Part shown: positions 1 to 5,389 of the stretch, one piece after another
Numbering within the stretch: position 1 is the stretch's first letter
Layout of the letters: each line of letters starts with the position of its first letter
DNA from: Eubacterium sp. CAG:252
GTDB lineage: Bacteria; Bacillota; Clostridia; Lachnospirales; Lachnospiraceae
Assembly (NCBI GenBank): GCA_000436535.1
Contig: FR886326.1
Location: 34,286 to 43,373, forward strand
Length of the DNA: 9,088 nucleotides
Reading direction: 5' to 3'
The notes under the pieces: generated by a model
The model's database searches: none
What the model saw: only the letters and a program-made list of their open reading frames with translations
Told to the model about the DNA's origin: nothing
Made by a program: the position numbers and the translations under genes

Positions 1-48
1 ACCCATACTGCAAAGCAGTATGAGTTCAAGAAGTGCATTGCACTTCTT
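1..48. repeat. two tandem perfect hairpins next to the tRNA terminator
   Basis: Two compact inverted repeats lie side by side. CATACTGC-AAA-GCAGTATG (4-22, extendable to 1-25 with one mismatch or wobble) is followed by AAGAAGTGC-ATT-GCACTTCTT (28-48). Each has a 3-base loop and neither is followed by a T-run, so they do not look like ordinary intrinsic terminators. They sit directly beside the terminator at 47-99. They may be part of a structured RNA or a small dispersed repeat that starts left of the window. Confidence 0.6.
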
Positions 49-99
49 AGATAACAAAAAAGGACTTCCCAATCCGGGAAAGTCCTTTTTGTTATCTAA
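47..99 (-). terminator. strong intrinsic terminator of tRNA-Gly, probably bidirectional
   Basis: A nearly perfect 24-base inverted repeat (arms 47-70 and 76-99, loop AATCC) has the core AAGGACTT-CCC/GGGAAAGTCC. It is flanked by A-runs on one side and T-runs on the other, so a U-tract follows the stem in both directions. On the minus strand it lies 4 bases beyond the tRNA 3' end and is its natural terminator. On the plus strand it could end a transcript entering from the left. Confidence 0.9.
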
Positions 100-102
100 C
101 AG

Positions 103-174
<72 letters not shown>

Positions 175-225
175 ATATTATATCAACATGTTCTTTAATA
201 ATTAATACTCCTGAACACAAGTGAT

Positions 226-254
226 ATAATACACATATAATTATCATATGTCAA
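226..254 (-). promoter_or_regulatory. sigma-A promoter of tRNA-Gly
   Basis: Read on the minus strand, a perfect -35 box TTGACA (249-254) is followed by 17 bases and a -10 box TATTAT (226-231). The predicted start is about 45 bases ahead of the mature tRNA 5' end, which leaves a short leader for RNase P to remove. Confidence 0.85.
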
Positions 255-319
255 GTGAAATTTTAAAAAAAAATTACAAAGAAAAAAATTCAGCGTTTTT
301 TACAATAACTTTTTTATTT

Positions 320-341
320 AGTTCAGCCGGAAGGCTGAACT
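320..341 (-). terminator. hairpin downstream of the HAD gene, weak terminator candidate
   Basis: A perfect stem GTTCAGCC/GGCTGAAC (321-328 with 333-340, plus an outer A-T pair) closes a 4-base loop. It lies 34 bp beyond the stop codon of the phosphatase gene. On the minus strand the bases after the stem are TAAATAAAAAAG, with no U-tract. It is therefore either an inefficient terminator or a 3'-end stabilising hairpin. Confidence 0.4.
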
Positions 342-374
342 GTTACCATAAAATACCCAATTTTACATAATGGT

Positions 375-1022
375 TTATTTTAATAATATTTGTAATAATT
401 CATCTGTGTTGTCAGCTAAATTTTCTGCGCCACATTTTATAAGCAGTTCTCGGCTTCTAAAGCCCCATGTTACGGCGATGCCTCTAACGCCAGCATTGTT
501 AGCTGTCGCTACATCAACATCAGAATCTCCGACATAGATAACATTGTTAAGATTAATATTATTATTTTCGGCACATATATATAGTGCATCAGGAGAAGGC
601 TTTTTAGCAACATTTTCTCTGGCACCAACTGCATCATCGAGCAGATTATTGAAATATATGTCACATAATTTAGTTACGGCATACTGTGCTTTATTTGAAA
701 GAACTGCGATTTTGTAACCATTTTTCTTTAATTCTTTCAGCATATCCATAACACCAGGATAAGTCTTTGTTTTATCATTACAGTGAACAGCATAATAAGT
801 TTTAAAACATTCAAATGTTTTATCAATCAGTTCCTTGCTGGTACCTTCAGGAACACTTCTTTCTATTAAAAGACGTATGCCGTTGCCTACAAATGTTCTT
901 ACCTCCGCAAGGCTTCTTTCTGGAAAGTTATTTGTTCTTAGTGAGTAATTAACTGAGTTACATAAATCATCGAGAGTATCAAGCAGTGTTCCATCAAGGT
1001 CAAATATTACCATTTTGTTCAT
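375..1022 (-). CDS. HAD-family phosphatase, phosphoglycolate phosphatase type
   Basis: This 215-residue soluble hydrolase of the haloacid dehalogenase superfamily has all four motifs. Motif I is FDLDGT with nucleophile D8 and acid/base D10. Motif II is LSN with S109. Motif III is K141 in KKPSPD. Motif IV is GDSDVD (165-170) with the Mg-binding aspartates. An alpha-helical C1 cap lies between motifs I and II (about residues 15-85), as in phosphoglycolate phosphatases (Gph) and the pyrophosphatase PpaX, whose usual length it matches. The exact substrate cannot be read from sequence. The start at 1022 is preceded by GGAG (1031-1034) with 8-base spacing. It is divergent from the DNA-repair operon. 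Gph in E. coli recycles 2-phosphoglycolate released from damaged DNA ends, so a link is conceivable, but the neighbourhood is the only hint. I found no convincing promoter. Confidence 0.9.
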   Translation of the reverse strand: MNKMVIFDLDGTLLDTLDDLCNSVNYSLRTNNFPERSLAEVRTFVGNGIRLLIERSVPEGTSKELIDKTFECFKTYYAVHCNDKTKTYPGVMDMLKELKKNGYKIAVLSNKAQYAVTKLCDIYFNNLLDDAVGARENVAKKPSPDALYICAENNNINLNNVIYVGDSDVDVATANNAGVRGIAVTWGFRSRELLIKCGAENLADNTDELLQILLK

Positions 1023-1341
1023 AATAACAGCTCCATTCGTTATTTATTGTGTAGATTTTCATTATATTTTTAGCAGCATTTTGATGATTATGTTTTATTT
1101 AGTAGTGTACATTGCATTAATATCTGAAACATTTGATACACTTTTATAATGTAACATTTTCAAATAAATATGTTTTATAAATGGAGTGTTTTTGTTCAAA
1201 TGTTCATATCAAAATGCTGATGTACAATATTTAGGCAGAAAATGCTGCAGCTTATGAAATGTTATATATACATTTATTCGTTAGTTATAATACATTAAAT
1301 GTCTGATATTATCAATAATATATTTTTACATAAATTTCCGC
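1023..1341. other. intergenic region between HAD gene and SOS operon
   Basis: This 319-bp AT-rich spacer holds no gene I can support. A 12-bp inverted repeat CAGCATTTTGAT (1074-1085) / ATCAAAATGCTG (1208-1219) encloses 122 bp. A TATAAT (1145-1150) lacks a credible -35 box. GTTCAAATGTTC (1194-1205) resembles a LexA site but is a direct, not inverted, repeat of GTTC. Confidence 0.5.
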
Positions 1342-1370
1342 TTGAAATATATGAACAAATGTTCTATAAT
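1342..1370 (+). promoter_or_regulatory. sigma-A promoter of the radical SAM / DUF4130 operon
   Basis: The -35 box TTGAAA (1342-1347), a 17-base spacer and a perfect -10 box TATAAT (1365-1370) predict a transcript start near 1377. The first LexA-type operator fills the spacer right up to the -10 box, and the second lies just after the predicted start, so bound repressor would block the polymerase. Confidence 0.88.
1353..1364. promoter_or_regulatory. LexA (SOS) box 1
   Basis: GAACAAATGTTC is a perfect inverted repeat of GAAC/GTTC with the 4-base spacing of the LexA/DinR box known in Bacillus and Clostridia (consensus CGAACRNRYGTTCG). It occupies the promoter spacer and touches the -10 box. Confidence 0.87.
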
Positions 1371-1383
1371 ACAATTAAGATAA

Positions 1384-1395
1384 GAACATTTGTTC
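1384..1395. promoter_or_regulatory. LexA (SOS) box 2
   Basis: GAACATTTGTTC, followed by G, is a second perfect GAAC-N4-GTTC site. It starts 31 bp after box 1, close to three helical turns, so two LexA dimers would sit on the same face of the DNA. It lies just downstream of the predicted transcript start. Confidence 0.87.
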
Positions 1396-1426
1396 GCAAG
1401 TATATATGTTAAGAGGAAACAGGTAT

Positions 1427-2917
1427 ATGATTATAAAAGAGAATATGAGTATTATGGAAAAGCTGGAGATATTGTCAGATGCAGCCAAGTATGATGTATC
1501 CTGCTCTTCAAGCGGTGTTGAATGTAATAATAATGGGAGTGGCATTGGTAATTCTAAGGCTTGTGGTATATGTCACAGCTTCAGTGCTGATGGAAGATGT
1601 ATTTCACTGCTTAAGATACTTCTTACCAATGAATGTATATATAATTGCCGATATTGTATTAACAGGGCCTCTAATGATGTTGTGAGGGCTACATTCACAC
1701 CAGAGGAGGTCTGTGATCTTACTATCCAGTTTTACAAAAGGAATTATATAGAAGGATTGTTTTTAAGTTCAGGTATTATATATAGTCCTGATGAGACTAT
1801 GAAAAGGTTATTAAAAACAGTCATTCTGCTTCGTTCCAAGTATAGTTTTGGAGGGTATATCCATATGAAGGCTATACCGGGGGCAAGCGAAGAATTGATT
1901 AAGATAGCTGGTTATTATGTGGACAGAATGAGCGTTAATCTTGAGCTTCCGACTAATGCAGCGTTAAAAAAGCTGGCACCGGCTAAGACAAGAGATAATA
2001 TACTTAAGCCTATGAGGATGATTCAGAATGGAATACATTCAGACGTGCAGCGGTTAAAGTCATCATCAGTTAATGTGAACAGGTTGTCTGGAGAGCATAC
2101 TGTTAATGCATATGATGATATATTCGATACAGCCTTAAGTTCAGATGTATACAGGCTGAATAATAGTGATAACAGTTTTTTTAATCATAATAACAGCTTA
2201 TATTCAGTGGCAGGTAAATTTTCTGATACTGATAATAACAGCATTGCCGGATATAGCAATAAGCGTTCTTTTGTTCCAGCAGGACAGAGTTCACAGATGA
2301 TCGTCGGAGCTACGGATGAAACGGACTATCATCTTGTTACGATAGCTGAATCATTATACAGGCAGTATGATTTAAAGCGTGTATTTTATTCAGCATTTGT
2401 CAATGTAAACATGGATGAGTCAATGCCACTCCAGATTGACGGTAAAGGTGTGCCATTGTTAAGAGAACACCGGCTGTATCAGGCAGACTGGCTTATGCGC
2501 TTTTATGGTTTTAAGGCCTCTGAACTGCTATCAGAGGATAAGCCTAACTTTAATTCACTACTAGACCCTAAGTGTGACTGGGCTATACGTCATCTTGAGA
2601 ATTTTCCTGTTGAGATTAATAATGCTGACTATAGTACGCTTCTTAGAGTTCCTGGTATTGGTGTTAAGTCTGCACGTAGAATTATATCTGCAAGAAAGCA
2701 TACTAAGCTTGACTTTAGTGACTTAAAAAAGATAGGAGTTGTATTAAAAAGAGCTTTATATTTTATTACATGTGATGGACATATGATGTATAACACGCGG
2801 ATAGATGCAGATTATATTACTAATTGTATAGTTGATTCTGCAGATATGCGGAAGATATATGATATAGAGCATCATAATGTGTATCATCAGTTATCACTTT
2901 TTGATGATAAGTCTTAA
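1427..2917 (+). CDS. radical SAM protein, putative DNA modification/repair family (TIGR03916-like)
   Basis: This 496-residue protein belongs to the family found paired with DUF4130 or uracil-DNA-glycosylase-like proteins; the reaction and substrate are unknown. The N-terminal region has KYDVSCSSSG and GICHSFSADGRC. The 4Fe-4S/SAM motif CxxxCxxC follows at C70, C74 and C77. Further family hallmarks are NYIEGLFLSSG, YIHMKAIPGAS, PAGQSSQMIVGA and REHRLYQADWLMRFYGF. A helix-hairpin-helix DNA-binding motif with PGIG is at about 405-420. The C-terminus carries QLSLF (488-492), a sliding-clamp-binding motif. Residues about 204-280 are a Ser/Asn-rich stretch longer than usual for this family. The start at 1427 is chosen because AAGAGGA (1411-1417) stands 9 bases ahead; the ATG at 1406 has no ribosome site. 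It is the first gene of an SOS-controlled operon. Confidence 0.93.
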   Translation: MIIKENMSIMEKLEILSDAAKYDVSCSSSGVECNNNGSGIGNSKACGICHSFSADGRCISLLKILLTNECIYNCRYCINRASNDVVRATFTPEEVCDLTIQFYKRNYIEGLFLSSGIIYSPDETMKRLLKTVILLRSKYSFGGYIHMKAIPGASEELIKIAGYYVDRMSVNLELPTNAALKKLAPAKTRDNILKPMRMIQNGIHSDVQRLKSSSVNVNRLSGEHTVNAYDDIFDTALSSDVYRLNNSDNSFFNHNNSLYSVAGKFSDTDNNSIAGYSNKRSFVPAGQSSQMIVGATDETDYHLVTIAESLYRQYDLKRVFYSAFVNVNMDESMPLQIDGKGVPLLREHRLYQADWLMRFYGFKASELLSEDKPNFNSLLDPKCDWAIRHLENFPVEINNADYSTLLRVPGIGVKSARRIISARKHTKLDFSDLKKIGVVLKRALYFITCDGHMMYNTRIDADYITNCIVDSADMRKIYDIEHHNVYHQLSLFDDKS

Positions 2918-2933
2918 GTTTATTTAGGTTATA

Positions 2934-2939
2934 TGGAGA
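2934..2939 (+). promoter_or_regulatory. ribosome binding site that fixes the DUF4130 start
   Basis: TGGAGA lies inside the longer reading frame: the upstream ATG at 2933 overlaps it. It stands about 6 bases before the ATG at 2945, so translation most likely begins at 2945. Confidence 0.7.
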
Positions 2940-2944
2940 ATTTT

Positions 2945-3712
2945 ATGAATAATAAAACAGATATATATGTGTGTGATGATAGTGTTGAAGGAATATTTAC
3001 AGCTATATATAAGGCATGGGAAGCTGGTACAAGCCATACAGACATAAGATGTAGTTCTGGTACAATGAATTATTCCCTGTTTGAAAATTATATTAATATT
3101 GATGCTGATATAGATATTTGCAGAAAAGTTATCTCATCTATTAATACAAAGTTAGGTAATTATATATATGGTATTATATTTACCGTAATAAGTTCATGTG
3201 ATAATAATAAGGCATCAGTTGTATATCATTCTTTGCAAAAACTATTTAAGTATGGTACTGGATATATTAATAATATTAATGATGAGTATATATATTCTTT
3301 ATTTTCTATTAATCGAAAAGTTTCCAATGAGGCACATTTTTATCATGAAATTGTGAGATTTAGTGAAAATAAAAGTGGAATTCTTGTTGCAAGAATAAAG
3401 CCAGATAATAATATTTTATATATGATAATTGAACACTTTGCCGACAGACTTCATTGTGAGAATTTTGTTATTTATGATACAGAAAGAAATATATGTTATG
3501 TTCATTCTGATAATGGTAAGGGGATGGTATATACTGATTCGGATAGACAGATGTATAATATGATTAATTCCTATTCTGATACTGATAAACAGTATGAAGA
3601 TTTATGGGTTAAGTTTTTTGAAACAATTGCTATTAAGGAAAGGGTTAATGAAAGACTTCAGATGAATATGCTTCCTCTTAAGTATAGAAAGTATCTTCCA
3701 GAAATGAATTAA
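2945..3712 (+). CDS. DUF4130 DNA-metabolism protein, partner of the radical SAM protein (TIGR03915-like)
   Basis: This 255-residue protein is the regular companion of the upstream radical SAM family. Family marks I recognise are the opening IYVCDDSVEGIFTAIYKAWE, the central HFYHEIVRFSE...GILVARIKPDNNILYMIIEHFADRL (about residues 130-170), and the ending LPLKYRKYLPE. Its biochemical role is unknown. In other bacteria the same domain is often fused to a uracil-DNA-glycosylase-like domain, which places it in base repair or modification. Here there is no glycosylase domain, only the DUF4130 part. The gene starts 27 bp after the radical SAM stop codon, so the two are co-transcribed from the SOS promoter. 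No signal peptide or membrane segment is seen, so it should be cytoplasmic. Confidence 0.9.
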   Translation: MNNKTDIYVCDDSVEGIFTAIYKAWEAGTSHTDIRCSSGTMNYSLFENYINIDADIDICRKVISSINTKLGNYIYGIIFTVISSCDNNKASVVYHSLQKLFKYGTGYINNINDEYIYSLFSINRKVSNEAHFYHEIVRFSENKSGILVARIKPDNNILYMIIEHFADRLHCENFVIYDTERNICYVHSDNGKGMVYTDSDRQMYNMINSYSDTDKQYEDLWVKFFETIAIKERVNERLQMNMLPLKYRKYLPEMN

Positions 3713-3733
3713 AACTACCGATAAAAAAGGGGA

Positions 3734-3768
3734 TCCCACCAAAAAGTATTGAATACCTTCTGATGGGA
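3734..3768 (-). terminator. long hairpin with T-run on the minus strand
   Basis: TCCCACC (3734-3740) pairs with GATGGGA (3762-3768), and the inside continues to pair up to a 3-base loop around 3751. The minus strand then reads TCCCC and six T. It would stop leftward transcription before it runs antisense into the DUF4130 gene. Confidence 0.6.
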
Positions 3769-3785
3769 CATTGGGGAATTGTATT

Positions 3786-3806
3786 GAGCTCGTATAAAGC
3801 TCTTTT
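3786..3806 (+). terminator. weak terminator of the SOS operon
   Basis: GAGCT-N7-AGCTC is followed by TTTTC and an AT-rich tail, 73 bp after the DUF4130 stop. The 5-bp stem makes it modest. It could equally be only the 5' hairpin of the candidate small RNA on the other strand. Confidence 0.45.
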
Positions 3807-3810
3807 CAAT

Positions 3811-4082
3811 AATTATTATAGCATAGTTTAAATGTTTGAAAAGTACTATCTTTTTTCTGGTACTGTCATTAATTATGTTTAATAAATATTATAAATATAA
3901 GCAAGCGCTTTAATCAGATAATTATTTGTATCTGAGGTACATTTAGATTATGCAAAATATGTCTTTCTAGCGTGGACATAATTGTACAATATTTTAATTT
4001 GCTCATCGATAGCTATTTATTTAATCGTATATATAAAGGTTTATAAAACTATAAGATTATTAAAAGATACTAACATATAATA
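3811..4082. other. gene-free spacer between SOS operon and recombinase
   Basis: This AT-rich DNA contains no supportable gene. TCAGATA-N8-TATCTGA (3914-3935) is a perfect 7-bp inverted repeat, and AAGCGCTT (near 3903-3910) is a short palindrome. Neither has a T-run. The region lies at the 3' end of the recombinase gene, but I could not find its terminator or an attachment-site repeat here. Confidence 0.45.
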
Positions 4083-4997
4083 CTATGATATCTTTATAAT
4101 ACTGTAGTTTACAGCCTGATTATATGTACTAGAAGAGAGTATCCTTTCATATCGTGTCATCCATCTTCCAGTTATTCCTGCATAATTAGCTACAGCATCT
4201 TTGGGAGCCCCACCTGCAAGCATATATGACATACCAGCGTGTCTTAAGGATTGCAGCGTATATTTGTTTCTGATAGTTTTCTTTTCAAGACATATTTTGC
4301 AGTATTTTTCGATGAGTCTTTCAGAATCACGCAGTTTCATCCGTGTTTTTCTTCTGTTTATAAAAATAGGTCCTTCTTTAATATCATTATCGTATATATA
4401 CTTATCAAGCAGCCTTGCAACATCGTCAGGAACTTTAATTGTTCTTGCTATGTTATTGCGGCTGTTAGGTGGATAGTTTATACATAGAGTATCACTGGAC
4501 TTATCAAGTGCAATATATTCCATATTAAGCTTGCATATTTCTGAGTTGGTCAGAGCACATTTAACAGCAAGCGAAAATATAAGAAATGCCTTATCATCAT
4601 TGTATTCCTTAATTGTTTCTAATATATTATTTATTTCAAGGCTGTTTGGAATATCTTCTTCATTAATAAGCTTATCTGGTTCAGGGATTGAGTAATCTTT
4701 AAAGTAGTTAACATATTTATTACCATGATTAGTAGTATAGTATTCGATAAAGTTGCATACAGACCTTATTACAGATAATCTCATAACGCCAGTAGAATAA
4801 CTGATTCGGTTGTTCTCCATCTTATTAATCAGGTATTTATAGTATTTAGCAGCATCTTTGCTGGTGAGTGTAAGAGGGTCATGACCGACTTCTTTATCAA
4901 AATCGTTGACAATTTTCCAATATTCTTTTCTTGTTCTTGGCTTTAGGTTTGTTTCAAAGTAAACCCAGACTTTTGAATTAAATTCATCAGATATCAT
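4083..4997 (-). CDS. tyrosine-recombinase-like protein with degenerate active site
   Basis: This 304-residue protein has the integrase/XerC-D layout. A SAM-like core-binding domain (about 1-105: LKPRTRKEYWKIVNDF, YYKYLINKM, YSTGVMRLSVIRSV) is followed by a catalytic-fold domain (about 115-300). Box I reads ALTNSEI (148-154) where active enzymes have GLR-SE, so the first catalytic Arg is Thr150. Box II reads QSLRH (249-253), with Gln for the first His but R252 and H253 kept. The third box reads AGITGRW, giving Gly where His or Trp is expected. The tyrosine is present in TRYERI (Y283). Recombination activity is therefore doubtful; a DNA-binding or partition role is possible. GAGGTGA (5004-5010) lies 6 bases ahead of the ATG. 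It diverges from the initiator-like gene, with facing promoters. Confidence 0.85.
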   Translation of the reverse strand: MISDEFNSKVWVYFETNLKPRTRKEYWKIVNDFDKEVGHDPLTLTSKDAAKYYKYLINKMENNRISYSTGVMRLSVIRSVCNFIEYYTTNHGNKYVNYFKDYSIPEPDKLINEEDIPNSLEINNILETIKEYNDDKAFLIFSLAVKCALTNSEICKLNMEYIALDKSSDTLCINYPPNSRNNIARTIKVPDDVARLLDKYIYDNDIKEGPIFINRRKTRMKLRDSERLIEKYCKICLEKKTIRNKYTLQSLRHAGMSYMLAGGAPKDAVANYAGITGRWMTRYERILSSSTYNQAVNYSIIKIS

Positions 4998-5059
4998 ATA
5001 TTATCACCTCATTTAATATCAAATAGAAGATTAGTAGTATCGTGTTTTAACATACTCCA

Positions 5060-5088
5060 ATTTTATATTATATGACGGCATATGTCAA
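5060..5088 (-). promoter_or_regulatory. promoter of the recombinase-like gene
   Basis: Read on the minus strand, a perfect -35 box TTGACA (5083-5088), 17 bases and -10 TAAAAT (5060-5065) give a start near 5053 and a leader of about 55 bases ending in a good ribosome site. Confidence 0.7.
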
Positions 5089-5099
5089 TATACTTGACA
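5083..5099. promoter_or_regulatory. inverted repeat formed by two facing -35 boxes
   Basis: TGTCAA-TATAC-TTGACA is a perfect inverted repeat whose arms are the -35 boxes of the two divergent promoters, only 5 bp apart. Two polymerases could hardly bind at once, and any dimeric regulator of this site would control both genes. Confidence 0.7.
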
Positions 5100-5122
5100 A
5101 AAAACCATCCCACAACTATACT
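5094..5122 (+). promoter_or_regulatory. promoter of the initiator-like gene
   Basis: A perfect -35 box TTGACA (5094-5099), a 17-base spacer and -10 TATACT (5117-5122) predict a start near 5129, leaving an untranslated leader of about 260 bases. A second, weaker pair TTATTA-N17-TATAAT (5208-5236) could start a shorter transcript. Confidence 0.78.
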
Positions 5123-5389
5123 TAATAATAAAGAAAACAAAACCCAAAATTAATTAAGAAATGGTTCCAAAATGTAACCACTACTCTTCTATCACTACAT
5201 ACAAACTTTATTAATATAATTTAATTTTTATATAATTTGGCTTGTAGGTTTAGATTTTAGAAGATATATTAATTAATGTTAGAGTCCAGCTTTCTTGACC
5301 CTAATGAATACCAACGGATTACTCTATTGCTTTTCAATTCGTGTAATCTTATGTCATTTTATATTTTTACTTATATAAAGGAGTTTTTT
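5123..5389 (+). other. long untranslated leader of the initiator-like gene
   Basis: About 260 bases separate the strong promoter from the start codon. I see no known riboswitch and only a weak hairpin (GGTTCC...GTAACC, near 5164-5180). An in-frame ATG at 5276 has no ribosome site and is not taken as the start. The real site is AAAGGAG (5377-5383), six bases before the ATG at 5390. Confidence 0.5.

Larger units (their letters stand above)
3723..3808 (-). ncRNA. candidate small RNA between convergent genes
   Basis: On the minus strand an extended -10 box TGCTATAAT (3815-3823) predicts a transcript starting near 3808. A 5' hairpin (GAGCT/AGCTC, 3786-3802) follows almost at once. The RNA would end in a long hairpin at 3734-3768, about 16 continuous base pairs including G-U pairs with a 3-base loop. 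After TCCCC comes a run of six T (3723-3728). The predicted RNA is about 85 nt and overlaps no gene, but its -35 box is poor. Alternatively the hairpins are simply terminators for the two convergent transcripts. I do not recognise it as a known RNA family. Confidence 0.4.

Noticed and set aside
1194..1205. GTTCAAATGTTC as a third LexA box
   Set aside because: The half-sites are direct, not inverted, so it is not a LexA dimer site; it is also far from a credible promoter.
1406..1426. Upstream ATG extension of the radical SAM gene
   Set aside because: There is no ribosome site before 1406, and AAGAGGA is well placed for 1427; the extra seven residues are unlike the family N-terminus.
2933..2944. 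Upstream ATG of the DUF4130 gene
   Set aside because: The ATG overlaps the GGAGA ribosome site that serves the ATG at 2945.
3715..3771. 18-residue minus-strand frame with two adjacent Trp codons across the hairpin, like a trp leader peptide
   Set aside because: It has no ribosome site, and no biosynthetic gene lies downstream on that strand; it runs into the end of the DUF4130 gene.
3900..3915. CcpA-type cre site around AAGCGCTT
   Set aside because: It lacks the leading TG of the consensus and is not near a promoter.
4201..4487. Plus-strand open frames opposite the recombinase gene
   Set aside because: They are shadows of the real minus-strand gene, without ribosome sites.
5276..5389. N-terminal extension of the initiator-like protein
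   Set aside because: There is no ribosome site at 5276, while AAAGGAG stands six bases before 5390.
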